From Frigoriglobus tundricola (GTDB lineage: Bacteria; Planctomycetota; Planctomycetia; Gemmatales; Gemmataceae), in NCBI RefSeq assembly GCF_013128195.2, contig NZ_CP053452.2, positions 5,084,001 through 5,148,000 on the forward strand: a stretch of 64,000 nt of DNA. The letters are read 5' to 3'. This document shows positions 18,501-26,844 of the stretch, in pieces; the stretch's first letter is position 1; each line of letters starts with the position of its first letter. The position numbers and the translations under genes were made by a program. Under the pieces are notes generated by a model. It saw only the letters and a list, made by a program, of their open reading frames with translations, was not told the DNA's origin and did not search any database.

Positions 18501-18910
18501 CCCGGCCGGCGGAAGCCGTTCCGCTGGTCGGGAAACACCTGCGCCCGGTGCCAGTTGCGGACCCGAAGAAGGTCGTCGGCCTGATCGAGAAACTCGGGAG
18601 CCCGGACTTCGCGGAGCGCGAGGCCGCGGAGAAGGAACTGGATGCGGTGGGCGAGGGGGCGGCCGAACAACTCCGAACGGCCGCCGCAGCGGCGGAATCG
18701 CCCGAGGTCCGGCAACGACTCGCGGGGCTTCTGCCGCCGGTCGAAGGGCTGGCCCTGACGGGCGACCGGCTCCGACGGGCTCGGGCGGTCGAGCTGGTCG
18801 AGCGGGCCGGAACGGCGGAAGCACGCGCGCTCCTCACCGAATGGGCGGCCGGGGCGGGGGGCGCGCGCGCTCACCGAGGCGGCCCGGTCCGCACTGTCGC
18901 GGCGCGGTGA
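15575..18910 (+). CDS. ECF sigma factor fused to WD40 propeller and HEAT-like tail
   Basis: 1111 residues from the ATG at 15575, with GGAGG 4 bases before it; an in-frame ATG at 15533 lacks such a site. Region 2 is at about residues 15-95 (EVLLARYRDRRDDSAFAELVRRHG, DDATQATFLVLVRRA) and region 4 at about 125-180 (DRLPDRYRVPLLLCYLEG, ATALGLSAGTVKGRVRRGLETLRRRLE). A membrane helix follows at about residues 240-262, then WD40 units (FSPDGRQVVGS, FTPDGKRLAFG, FSADGKELAVR, FSPDGRTLATG, FSPDGTLLASG). From about residue 950 comes a HEAT-like module (VGLIEKLGSPDFAEREAAEK) closely resembling those at the ends of the 7996 and 43069 genes. The last ~25 codons are Gly/Arg-rich. Confidence 0.8.
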   Translation: MGEKHARGVVRRLAGHTVPDEVLLARYRDRRDDSAFAELVRRHGRLVRTAASRVLHDPADIDDATQATFLVLVRRAATLEARSGLGPWLYGVAHRVAVRLRARTGRERALGDADPADRSRPADPTWREACGALHAELDRLPDRYRVPLLLCYLEGQTRDEAATALGLSAGTVKGRVRRGLETLRRRLERRGVTLSAGLMTAVATSHPGATAGDAAALVFGTPSPRTCQLVEELIVGQSLWKWAVGVAVVLVLGAGSIVAAVLTAGDPPTPTAVTWAAAPPTDAPAPVKADAAGDPLPLGALARMGSSRFHHGSHIYRLTISPDGKWIISSNVWTGYRVWDLETGREQVPVGMPANARFTGLHGDGRPAVQWEAIVAPAGKRIAAVVPDRERPITRVLDAVTGEEVVTVPASLDQFLHRPGISVDREPEVSPDGKWMLWARTTFDDNRAKKTVYIAELAAKSPTPAVFGEVGERTLFGFAFSGDGQSVVMHFNDAFELWDLKTRAVKLKVPNGAVKFKEPIALNKTDAGHAVVSPDGKTLAVAQPEARTFQLWDVASKKELPPVADPFTTGEVHVLTFSPDGRQVVGSIPGGPLRVWDVATGAKVRDYRTDNNGPPSCAFTPDGKRLAFGQLDHVVVFDTATGKPVHDFGGHSGTVWNLAFTPDGRLVSGSREGLVWDPRTGRELGGLPGHLQGLAVSRDGRQIATSGTDKKVRLRDAVTLEEVRVIDTKGTAAYNVAFSADGKELAVRGDKPGIQVYDTATGRPLRVVASGELVQWFWLTPDGRRLVFGPLSDETKVHVREWATDKPVLTFDIRKQITHGQLLSADGRFLATKGWNGTVCVCDLGTGKQICTFDTNPPRKRKGAGVIVGAVAFSPDGRTLATGSAGGPIRVWELATGGERFQLDGHRGDVRALAFSPDGTLLASGSEDRSAIVWDATGMALSTDPKHRPKDAAEAWVRLGDRDTAVGFAAMKYLAARPAEAVPLVGKHLRPVPVADPKKVVGLIEKLGSPDFAEREAAEKELDAVGEGAAEQLRTAAAAAESPEVRQRLAGLLPPVEGLALTGDRLRRARAVELVERAGTAEARALLTEWAAGAGGARAHRGGPVRTVAAR

Positions 18911-18944
18911 CGCCAGGAACCCAGCCCCGCGGTGATTGAGGTGG

Positions 18945-18995
18945 TGGCCCGGAGCGTGGTCCGCTCGCGGAGCGAGTGGACCACACTCCGGGCCA
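18945..18995. terminator. 24 bp hairpin between convergent genes
   Basis: Arms 18945-18968 (TGGCCCGGAGCGTGGTCCGC...) and 18972-18995 pair with two mismatches and a 3-base loop. It lies 35 bases after the sigma-WD40 stop. Confidence 0.65.
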
Positions 18996-19044
18996 TTACT
19001 GTGATCGGGAGGTGTTCGTATCGCCCGAAGGGTGCGGTCTCATA

Positions 19045-19110
19045 GTGCCTCAAGTCGTCAAGTCGAACTCCCAACCCGTCCGGGGACTTCGACTTGACGA
19101 CTTGAGACAC
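19045..19110. terminator. 23 bp hairpin before the HEAT-protein stop
   Basis: Arms 19045-19067 (GTGCCTCAAGTCGTCAAGTC...) and 19088-19110 pair with one mismatch. It lies just downstream of the stop of the minus-strand gene ending at 19133, so it probably serves that gene, while the 18945 hairpin serves the plus-strand gene. Confidence 0.65.
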
Positions 19111-19132
19111 TCTGACCTGAGCCCCCCGCAAC

Positions 19133-20740
19133 CTATGGCCGCTTTGCCGGGGCGGCCTCCTGCGCCGCCTTCTTGTCTTTCTCCTTGTCCTTGTCTTTCT
19201 CCTTGTCCTTCTCCTTCGCTTTCTCGACGATGTCGATCGCGGTCTCGAGCAGCTTCACGATCTCTTTCAGTGCGTACTCTTCGCCGGTGAGTTGGACGTC
19301 GTTCTTCTTCTTCGCGAGTTCCAGCGCCTTGGCGGTGTGGGCCTTTTTCTTCTCTTCCAACAGCTCTTTCAGGTCCGGGAGGGCCGGCTTCGCCTTCGCG
19401 CCCATCGCCGCGACCGCCGAGATCGCCGCCACCAGCGTTTCGTCCGTGGCGCCCTTCGCCGCCATGACGCGGACCACGTCGGTCAACTTCTTGGACGCCC
19501 CCTCACCGATGAGCTTGATGGCCCCGAGTGCCTGGAGCTTCACGCCGATATCGGGCGAGGTCAGGTACCGGGCGATTGCGTCCAGGTTCTCGTCGTTGAC
19601 CTCGTTGGGGTCGAACCGCATCAGCACGACCCGCGCCCAGATCTCGACCTGTTTGTCCTTTTCCAACCCCGGGGTCGGCGGCTTGGTCTTCGGGTCGCCG
19701 ACGCGGAGCCGCATCAACTGAATGATGACGGCCGCGCTCTTGACGTCGATCGGCGGGTCCGTCTCGGGGGCCCGGGAATGGAACGTAATGAGTTCCCCGA
19801 ACTTGTTCCACTCGTCCGCCGTAAGAAGCTTTCCAACTTCCTTCTCAAAGTCCGCCCGTTGCAACTCTTTATTGGATAAGGGGCCGAGCTTCACCAGCAC
19901 GGTGTCGGGAACCTGCGCTTGTTTCAGGTCCTTCAGCGCTTTCGCCGTGAGGTCGAACTGCGGCGGTTTTTTCACCTCGGCCCACGGCGGCCCGAGCAGG
20001 TAGAGCGATTGCGTCGCTTCCATGCGCACCGCCGCGCTTTCGTCCTTCGACAGCCGATCGGCCAGTGCCCGGAGCGCCTTCATGTTCGGCCCGGTCGTCT
20101 CACTGGAGCCGACGCGGCCCAGCGCGATGGCGATGTTCTGCCGCGTCGTGTAAGACGGGTCGTTGAGCGCCGTGCCGGTGAGCGCGGTGATCGCGCCCTC
20201 GCCCTTGGCCCCGAACATCGTGACCGTCTGGATCGCGCGCAGCCGCCCGAGGCCGCCGGGCACGCTGGTGTCGATGACCTGGGCCAGGATCCGCAGGGCC
20301 TCCCGGTTGTCGGCCTCGTGTTCGAACTGGAGGTTCCCGACCGCGGCGAAGATGGCGACCTTCACGCCGGGGTCCTTCTCCGCGGCCATCCGCTTCACGA
20401 GCAGCTTGCTCACCTCTCCCTTCTGGGCGGGCGGACCGAATTTGGGGATCAAGGTGGCGGCGAGCTCGCGGGTGACCGGGTCCGGGTCTTCCAGGTTCTT
20501 CATGACGGCGTGGATGTCCTTGCCGTTGATTTCGGTCGGCCAAACGAACTCCGGCTCCTTCTTTTCGGGCTCCTTCTTTTCGGGCTCCTTCTTTTCGGGC
20601 TCCTTTTTGTCCGGCTCCTTCTTGTCCGGGTGATTGTCCGCGGTGGGGCTGGCGTTGACGACAGCCCCGACCAAGAGCGCGAGCAGAACGGCCGCCGCGC
20701 CACGCCGCGCGGGGCGGACCCAGGTCATACGGGGGGTCAT
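19133..20740 (-). CDS. Exported HEAT-repeat protein with KKEPE repeats
   Basis: 535 residues from the ATG at 20740, preceded by GAGG. A basic N-terminus and hydrophobic core (about residues 11-30) form a signal peptide or anchor. Residues about 37-65 are a tandem pentapeptide run (KKEPD/KKEPE, six units). The body is alpha-helical HEAT-type repeats: PVTRELAATLIPKFG, AVRMEATQSLYLLG and GVKLQALGAIKLIG each mark repeat helices. The C-terminal ~25 residues are almost only K, D and E. HEAT solenoids bind proteins; the partner is unknown. The charged runs look like flexible linkers or polyelectrolyte segments. It is divergent from the protease gene at 21028. Confidence 0.7.
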   Translation of the reverse strand: MTPRMTWVRPARRGAAAVLLALLVGAVVNASPTADNHPDKKEPDKKEPEKKEPEKKEPEKKEPEFVWPTEINGKDIHAVMKNLEDPDPVTRELAATLIPKFGPPAQKGEVSKLLVKRMAAEKDPGVKVAIFAAVGNLQFEHEADNREALRILAQVIDTSVPGGLGRLRAIQTVTMFGAKGEGAITALTGTALNDPSYTTRQNIAIALGRVGSSETTGPNMKALRALADRLSKDESAAVRMEATQSLYLLGPPWAEVKKPPQFDLTAKALKDLKQAQVPDTVLVKLGPLSNKELQRADFEKEVGKLLTADEWNKFGELITFHSRAPETDPPIDVKSAAVIIQLMRLRVGDPKTKPPTPGLEKDKQVEIWARVVLMRFDPNEVNDENLDAIARYLTSPDIGVKLQALGAIKLIGEGASKKLTDVVRVMAAKGATDETLVAAISAVAAMGAKAKPALPDLKELLEEKKKAHTAKALELAKKKNDVQLTGEEYALKEIVKLLETAIDIVEKAKEKDKEKDKDKEKDKKAAQEAAPAKRP

Positions 20741-21027
20741 AAGTACCTCGGTTGCTCTTCCCCGATCGAGTTCCCGTCCAGCATACCCCCACCGTCGGCG
20801 CGGCGGCAACGCGAGATCGGGCGCCGCCGAGATTTCCACGCGCGGGGGACCGCTCCACCCGTACCACGGCCGGCGCGTCATGCTTCGCCCGGCCCGGTCC
20901 GCATCCGTTGACCAGTGGGACGCAGAAAAATGTCGCGAATGGAGTTGCTTTCGACGCGTGCGCCGGTTCACATATTTGTCTACTCCGACCAAACCCGTAC
21001 CCGCCGAGATGATGTTTCGGCAAATCA

Positions 21028-22962
21028 ATGAGAGTTGACATGTTAAAACGTTGTGCGCGCGTGTCGCGCCCGGCGGTTCTCGGTCGCCTGCTCGGTCTGG
21101 TGACCCTCGCGCTCGTAACGTGGGGGACGGCGGCCGCCGCGGCGGACACCAAGATCGATCCCGCGGCCCTGAAGAAGGTGAAGGCGGCGACGGTCCACAT
21201 TCGGGTGACGTTCGCCGACGGCGATGTCTCCGAGGGAAGCGGGTTCGCCACGCGCCTGCGCGGGCTCGTCGTCACCAACGCGCACGTGGTCGGGATGCTC
21301 GACAACGATTCCCCCCGGCCCACGAAGATCGAAGTCACCTTCAACAGCGGGGAAGCGAACAGCAAGACCATCCAGTCGAAGATCGGCTACGTCGACGGCG
21401 AGGCCGACCTGGCCCTGTTGATGGTCCCGAGCAAGGACTTCAAGGAGTACCCCGACCTGCTCCCGGTCGGGTACTCGGCGCAGCTCACCGAGACGCAGGA
21501 CGTGTTCGTCGTCGGGTTCCCGCTGGGCAAACAGGCCGGGCCCAACGTGAGCGTCACGGCCACGAGCGTCACGAGCCTGCGGAAAGAGGGCGGCGCCATC
21601 AAGCGCGTCCAGGTGGGCGGCGGGATGCACCCCGGCAACTCCGGCGGCCCCCTCGTCGATAAGGACGGGAAGGTCGTCGGCGTCGCGGTCTCGGGCTTCG
21701 CCGGCACCCAGGTCCACCTGGCGATCCCCACGGAACAGATGAACGGGATTTTCAACGGGCGGATCAAGAACCCGGTGTTCGACGTCCCGTATCGCGACGG
21801 GGACAAGATCAAGGTGCCGGTCCGGTTCGAGAAGGCCGACCCGCTGAACCTCATGAAGACCATCGCCGTCGAGACCTGGGTCGGGAAGCCCGGCCCGAAC
21901 CGCCCCGAGGGCAACAAGGCGCCCCCGCCCCTGCCGGACGACTCCCCGATCACCACGACCGAACTGAAACCCGACGCCAAGGGGGTGTACGCCGGCGAGC
22001 TGGAACTCGACGGGACGAAGGACCCGAAGATGGCCTACTGGCTGCGGTACAAGGTCGGCCGCGGCGGGGACCAGACCATCTGGTACCCGGGCTCGGTTCT
22101 CGCCTCGCGGCTCGGCACGCCGGTCGACCGGAAGCCGGTCGCCATCAAGTACGAGCCGCCCCTCAACAAGACGGATTCCGTGCTGCTGACCAGCGACGCC
22201 AGCTTCCGCATCCGGGAAGCGGACGGCGACGACCACACCCTGTCGATGGTCCTCAAGGGGACCCTCAAGGAAACGGTCACCGACCAGACCAAGGACGGCA
22301 AGTGGCGGAAGCGCGTGACCTACGAGGGCCTCAACACGACGGCCACCGTCGACCAGAAGCCGATCACGGGCGCCGAGCGGCTCACGAAGGCGCTCGCGGA
22401 CATCACCCTGCTCGCGTCCGAGATCGACGTCGCAAAGGACGGTACCGTCGCCCGCAACCTGGCGGACTTCAGCAAGGTGCCCCAGGCGTCCCGCGGCCCG
22501 CTGGCGCTGGCGAGCGACCAGGTGCAGCAGTCGCTCGATTCCCTCGCGCTGCCGCTGCCGCCGAAGGAGGTCGCGCCCCAGGCGACGTGGCAGGGGAAGC
22601 AGTTCTACGAACTGGGCGCGCTGGGCTACACCGTCCCGGCGACCGCCGAGGTCACGTACACGTACGAAGGGTTTTACGTGGGGCGCACCGGTCGGCCGAT
22701 CGCGGTGGTCACCTTCAAGGGGCCGCTCCAGCGCGTGGCCCCGCCGAAGCCGAAGAAGGGCGCGCGGCCCGGGAAGGAGCCGACCCTGAACGGTCGGGTC
22801 GAAGGCAAAATCGAACTCTTCGCCGACACCGGGGTGTTCCTCTCCGCGAACGAACGGGTCCGGGCCGAGCTGGACCTGGACTTCGACGGCAAGCCGGCCA
22901 AAGCGATCGGCGTGCTGAACGTGCAGGCGACCCGGCTGGGGCCGCCGCCGCCGAAGAAGTAG
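21028..22962 (+). CDS. Exported trypsin-like serine protease (S1C/HtrA-type)
   Basis: 644 residues. A signal sequence (hydrophobic about 18-38, ending AAAAAD) is followed by a chymotrypsin-fold protease with all three catalytic residues visible: His86 in TNAHV, Asp127 in GEADLALL and Ser205 in GNSGGP. After about residue 240 no PDZ domain is seen; instead there is a 400-residue beta-rich extension not typical of HtrA. It probably acts in the periplasm or at the surface on misfolded or specific proteins. An alternative start at 21040 (Met5) gives a slightly shorter signal. It is divergent from the HEAT-repeat gene; no further operon partner is seen before the convergent gene at 23149. Confidence 0.78.
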   Translation: MRVDMLKRCARVSRPAVLGRLLGLVTLALVTWGTAAAAADTKIDPAALKKVKAATVHIRVTFADGDVSEGSGFATRLRGLVVTNAHVVGMLDNDSPRPTKIEVTFNSGEANSKTIQSKIGYVDGEADLALLMVPSKDFKEYPDLLPVGYSAQLTETQDVFVVGFPLGKQAGPNVSVTATSVTSLRKEGGAIKRVQVGGGMHPGNSGGPLVDKDGKVVGVAVSGFAGTQVHLAIPTEQMNGIFNGRIKNPVFDVPYRDGDKIKVPVRFEKADPLNLMKTIAVETWVGKPGPNRPEGNKAPPPLPDDSPITTTELKPDAKGVYAGELELDGTKDPKMAYWLRYKVGRGGDQTIWYPGSVLASRLGTPVDRKPVAIKYEPPLNKTDSVLLTSDASFRIREADGDDHTLSMVLKGTLKETVTDQTKDGKWRKRVTYEGLNTTATVDQKPITGAERLTKALADITLLASEIDVAKDGTVARNLADFSKVPQASRGPLALASDQVQQSLDSLALPLPPKEVAPQATWQGKQFYELGALGYTVPATAEVTYTYEGFYVGRTGRPIAVVTFKGPLQRVAPPKPKKGARPGKEPTLNGRVEGKIELFADTGVFLSANERVRAELDLDFDGKPAKAIGVLNVQATRLGPPPPKK

Positions 22963-23000
22963 ACCGGGGGCCGGACCGGCCTAAGCGCCCGCAGACAGAA

Positions 23001-23039
23001 CCTAACCCCCGACCCCCTTCCCTAAGAGGGAAGGGGGAG
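23001..23039. repeat. CCCTTCCCT/AGGGAAGGG palindrome
   Basis: CCCCCTTCCCTaagAGGGAAGGGGG with the flank CCTAACCCCCGA, the reverse orientation of the 5714-5752 unit. It lies between convergent genes and may act as a bidirectional terminator. Confidence 0.75.
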
Positions 23040-23148
23040 AAACCCGGCGTTCGGAAGCGCCTCTCCCCGCCCCGGCCCGCGAGAAGTTCCGCTGACAGGG
23101 CCGGGGAGCATACCGGGAGGGATTGGGGAGGGGTTCTGTCCGATAGTC

Positions 23149-24362
23149 CTAATTCTTTTTCTTCGCTCGGGCTCTGATGAGCTTCAGGGCCTCGACGGCC
23201 TTGGTGCTCCAAAACGACTTGCCGGACACGACCTTCTGGAGCGCCGGGACGCTATCGACCGTGCCGATCTCCTTGAGGACGTCGATCGCCGCGCCCTGCT
23301 CCGTGACGTCCGTCGACGCCAGCGCCGGGATCACGGGCCGCTCGGCCGCCGGGCCGATGTCGATGAGCGCCTTGGCCGACTCGCCGGTACACTGGGGGTC
23401 GCCCAGCCGCCGCACCAGCGCCGGAACGGCCCGGTCGTCCCGGAACCGTCGGACCGCAAGCGCCGCGGTCCGGCGGGTCGCCCCGTCCTCGTGGTCGAGT
23501 GCCCGGATCAGTGTCGGGACGTCGTCCCTGGTGCCCCAGACGCCGAGCGATTTGACCGCTTCCACCCGGACGGACTGCTGCGGATCGGTCGTCACGTCGG
23601 CGAGCCGTTTGACGACCTCCGCCCGCCGGTCCGCCTTCGGCGTCAGGCGCCCGAGGTCGGCCGCGGCGCCCGCGCGTGAGAAGTCGTCCGGCTTGTCGAG
23701 GCCGGCCAGCGCGTCGGTGATCGCCTTGTCCGCGGCGACGGACGGGTCCGGGCGCGCGGGGGCGTGGGCGCGGGCCGGGCGGGAGGCGGGTTCGGGCCGG
23801 CCCCGGGCTGTTGCTCCCCGCCGGCGTTCGGTCCGGGGTCGGCCGGTTTCTGCTGGAGCGTTTTGAGGACGACCGCCGCCAGAACGCCTTCGCAGATGAG
23901 CGCGATCCCCAGCCACAATACGAGCGTCCACGCGGCGAGGAGCCGCGGGTACCGGAACGACGCGCCGATGGCGTGGAACATGACCCAGACGCCGAACGCC
24001 TCCGCGCTGGCCCCGTCGTCCGGTTCCTGGTACATGGCGCGCACGCACACGAGGCCGAGGATCCAGTAGCCGAAGCCGAACCAGATCGCCAACTGGGTGC
24101 CCGCGGACGAGAAAGGGGCCGCGCCGGCGATGGCGAACCCGGCCGGCGCCAGGAACAGCAACGGGATCAGCCCGCGGACGCGTTTTTGCCCCGGCGCCTT
24201 CTTCCGGCGTTTTTTGGGCCGCGGCTCGTCCTCCTCGTCGTTCTCGTCGTTTTTGGGTCCGCCCTCGACGATCCGCGTGTGGCACGCGGGGCACCGGACC
24301 GTTTTGCTCTCGTCCGGAACCTTCACCACCTCGTCGCACTCCGGACAACTGACCTTCCGCAT
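23149..24362 (-). pseudogene. Zinc-ribbon/membrane/HEAT protein split by a frameshift
   Basis: The ATG at 24362 opens with a zinc ribbon (CPECDEVVKVPDESKTVRCPAC, Cys pairs at residues 6/9 and 26/29). A charged linker, three to four membrane helices (about residues 55-165) and a proline-rich linker follow. This frame then degenerates and stops at 23643. From about 23750 the next frame encodes clean HEAT repeats (ITDALAGLDKPDDFSRAGAAADLG, ALAVRRFRDDRAVPALVRRLGD) to the stop at 23149. The two frames meet in a Pro/Ala linker at a run of five G at 23758-23762 (five C in the sense direction), where one extra base would give a single protein of about 403 residues. It may be a sequencing error, a true mutation, or -1 slippage. 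Function is unknown; the build suggests a membrane-bound scaffold. Confidence 0.65.
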
Positions 24363-24826
24363 GGCACTCGTGCTCCGACTCGCCGCAAGGGGAGAGGACA
24401 ATCGGCCGGTTGAGAATACGTGCGATTGTTACGCGAAGCAAGTGGGCAGAAGGGCCGTTTCCGCTGTGCGGGGGATCGGGATACGGCGGTCTGTGTGTTA
24501 GCAACCCCGCGCGGCCCGTGGCCTTACCCGACCGGCCCGCGGCTCCCCACCCGGACGGGTGGCACACGAACGCGCTCAACGTGCTGTAACGCGCCGGGCG
24601 CACCGAACGAACACATCGCTTGTCAGAATAAACTTCGCGTTGCACGGCCCGCGCCGATGGGATAAGAATTGCGGCCCGCGAACGTGCGACCTGGCGGCCG
24701 GTGCGGCGCGCCCGGCGGACGACCGCCGGTGCGCGACCTGCTGCCGGTCGAAAACGCGGCGCGATCGACCGGCCGTAACACACGTTCGGGGCTCGTCCCG
24801 TGCCCGAACGGCCTGGAACTCAACCG
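24363..24826. other. Divergent intergenic region, 464 bp
   Basis: This separates the minus-strand zinc-ribbon gene from the plus-strand PEP-CTERM gene. I find no supportable reading frame and no strong palindrome. Base composition is locally more even around 24600-24670 than in the genes. Promoters for both neighbours should lie here. Confidence 0.4.
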
Positions 24827-25516
24827 ATGATTCACCGCTCAGGACTGCTGCTGATTGGCCTCGTGACACTTGCGACCCCCGCGCCGGCCGCGGCGGGTCT
24901 GATCGCGTACGCCGACGCCGGGGCGTTCCAGGCGGCGGCGGCCGGCGGGGGCAACATCGACTTCGCCGGTATGGTGCAGTCCCACCAGTACGTTTCGTAC
25001 CCCGCGTCGGGCGGCCTGTCGGTCGGCGGGGTGACCTTCAGCATCGCGAACCCGGTCGCCGGGGACGCGGTGAACGTCACGTCACGCAACTACTACCCCG
25101 GCGCGACCTACGCTCGGGACTTTCTGGTCAACGCCTATGTGCCCTCGGCGAACACGCTGACCATGACGATCACCCTGCCGACGCCGGTGACCGCCGTCGG
25201 CCTCGACCTGGGCACGTTCAAAGGCGGGGCGCTCGGGTTCGCGTTCTCGAACGGCGCCACGTTCACGCAGTCGGGCACGGCGACGTTCGGGCAGACAGCG
25301 TTCCTCGGGTTCACGTCGTCGCCGCCGTTCACCTCACTGACGATCACCGAATCGCTGAGCGGCGGCGAGGCGCTGGTCATCGACGACCTTCAGTACGGAA
25401 TAGCGGCCCCCGAACCCGCGTCGGTCGCCCTGCTCGCCTCCGGCCTGCTCGCGGTCGGCTGTCGGCGCCTGCTCGGCCGGCGGACCACCGGGGATGCGGC
25501 GCCTCGTGCGGCGTGA
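24827..25516 (+). CDS. PEP-CTERM exported protein
   Basis: 229 residues from the ATG at 24827; a GTG at 24800 would add nine residues but makes a poorer signal peptide. The N-terminus is a signal sequence (basic, then LLLIGLVTLATPAPAAA). The middle is a beta-rich domain with Gly/Thr/Ser-heavy composition. The C-terminus has the tripartite PEP-CTERM sorting signal: PEPASV, a hydrophobic helix, then a short Arg cluster (CRRLLGRR). Such proteins are cleaved by an exosortase and delivered to the cell surface or extracellular matrix. The exosortase is not in this window. Confidence 0.75.
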   Translation: MIHRSGLLLIGLVTLATPAPAAAGLIAYADAGAFQAAAAGGGNIDFAGMVQSHQYVSYPASGGLSVGGVTFSIANPVAGDAVNVTSRNYYPGATYARDFLVNAYVPSANTLTMTITLPTPVTAVGLDLGTFKGGALGFAFSNGATFTQSGTATFGQTAFLGFTSSPPFTSLTITESLSGGEALVIDDLQYGIAAPEPASVALLASGLLAVGCRRLLGRRTTGDAAPRAA

Positions 25517-25713
25517 GCCTCAGATCTCACGGGTCAATAATTACCACGCCGGCGTAAGCCGGCCGTGCGGAGCGAGCGGACACCACCCGCGGCCATTTGC
25601 GTCTCCTCGTCATTTTTGACCGAGTTCACCCCGCCCCGAGTTTGTGCCGCGTTGTTCGTTTGCTCCGAACCGATTTCGGGTATCATGAACGCCCCCATTC
25701 CGGAGGCCGAATC

Positions 25714-26790
25714 ATGCTGCGCCCCGCGTCGATCCGTGCCCTGTTTTGCGTTCCGCTCGTTGCCTCGTGCGCCGTTGTGCTCGCCCAGGAGCCGAAGAAG
25801 CCGCTCGTGTCCGGCGATCCGGCCCGCGTCGAGCGGATCCGTAAGGCCGCGATGCCGAAAATCGACAAGCCGGTCCTCTTCGACACGCCCGAAGCCGACG
25901 CGATCCTGGCCGCGCTCGAGGTGTTCCCCCCCGACAACCCGTGGAACCTCGTGGTGACCGACTGGCCGCTGCACCCCAGGTCGAAGGACATCGTGGCGTC
26001 GATCGGGACCGACAAGCCGCTGCGGTACAACACCGACATGAACTTCGTGCTGGTGCCGCCGAACCAGAAACGGGTCGCCGTGAAGCTGGGGTACGCGGAG
26101 GAGTCCGACAAGGGGCCGTACCCGGTGCCGGACGGCATGATCGTCGAGGGCTGGCCGGCGGGCTACAAGCGCGACCCGAACTCGAAAACCACGACGTTCG
26201 ACCAGATGCAGCGCACCACGCCGGACGACAACAGCGACCGGCACGCGATCGTGGTGGACCCGACCAACCGGGTGCTCTACGAGTTCTACCAGCTCCGAAG
26301 GACGAACACGGGCTGGTCGTGTTCGAACGAGGCGACGTTCGATCTCAAGAGCAACAAGCTCCGCCCGGACGGCTGGACCAGTTCCGACGCGGCCGGGCTG
26401 CCGATCTTCCCGTCGATCGTCCGGTACGACGAGCTGAAGCGCGGCGCGATCGAGCACGCGATGCGGGTGACGGTCGTGAAGTCGCGCAAGGCGCACGTGT
26501 ACCCGGCGACGCACCACGCGAGCCAGCGGACCGACGAGAACCTGCCGCGGATGGGCGAGCGGCTCCGGTTGCGGACGGATTTCGACACGTCGAAGTTCTC
26601 GCCCGAGGTGAAGACGATTCTGGAGGGCTTGAAGAAGTACGGCATGTTCGTCGCGGACAACGGTCTCGACTGGGCGATTTCGTGCGCCCCGGACGAGCGC
26701 ATCCCGGTGCTGCACGACGAGCTGCGCAAGGTGAAGGGGTCGGACTTCGAGGTGGTCGTCGCGCCGGCGGGGTACAAGCCGCCGAAGTGA
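25714..26790 (+). CDS. Exported protein of unknown function, conserved secreted family
   Basis: 358 residues from the ATG at 25714, with GGAGG 8 bases upstream. The signal peptide ends at VVLAQ. The mature part contains blocks typical of a secreted family seen in actinobacteria and planctomycetes: FPPDNPWN (about 72), SDKGPYPVPDGMIVEG, DRHAIVVD with a Tyr-rich follow-up (RVLYEFYQL), WTSSDAAGLPI, and a C-terminal KKYGMFVADNG. The regular His, Asp and Trp positions suggest a carbohydrate-active or hydrolytic fold, but no catalytic motif is certain and no function is assigned. It stands alone between opposing genes. Confidence 0.65.
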   Translation: MLRPASIRALFCVPLVASCAVVLAQEPKKPLVSGDPARVERIRKAAMPKIDKPVLFDTPEADAILAALEVFPPDNPWNLVVTDWPLHPRSKDIVASIGTDKPLRYNTDMNFVLVPPNQKRVAVKLGYAEESDKGPYPVPDGMIVEGWPAGYKRDPNSKTTTFDQMQRTTPDDNSDRHAIVVDPTNRVLYEFYQLRRTNTGWSCSNEATFDLKSNKLRPDGWTSSDAAGLPIFPSIVRYDELKRGAIEHAMRVTVVKSRKAHVYPATHHASQRTDENLPRMGERLRLRTDFDTSKFSPEVKTILEGLKKYGMFVADNGLDWAISCAPDERIPVLHDELRKVKGSDFEVVVAPAGYKPPK

Positions 26791-26844
26791 GCGGTGAATT
26801 GGGGGCGCTGGGCCGAGGCAAGTGGGCACGGTCGCGGCGCCACA

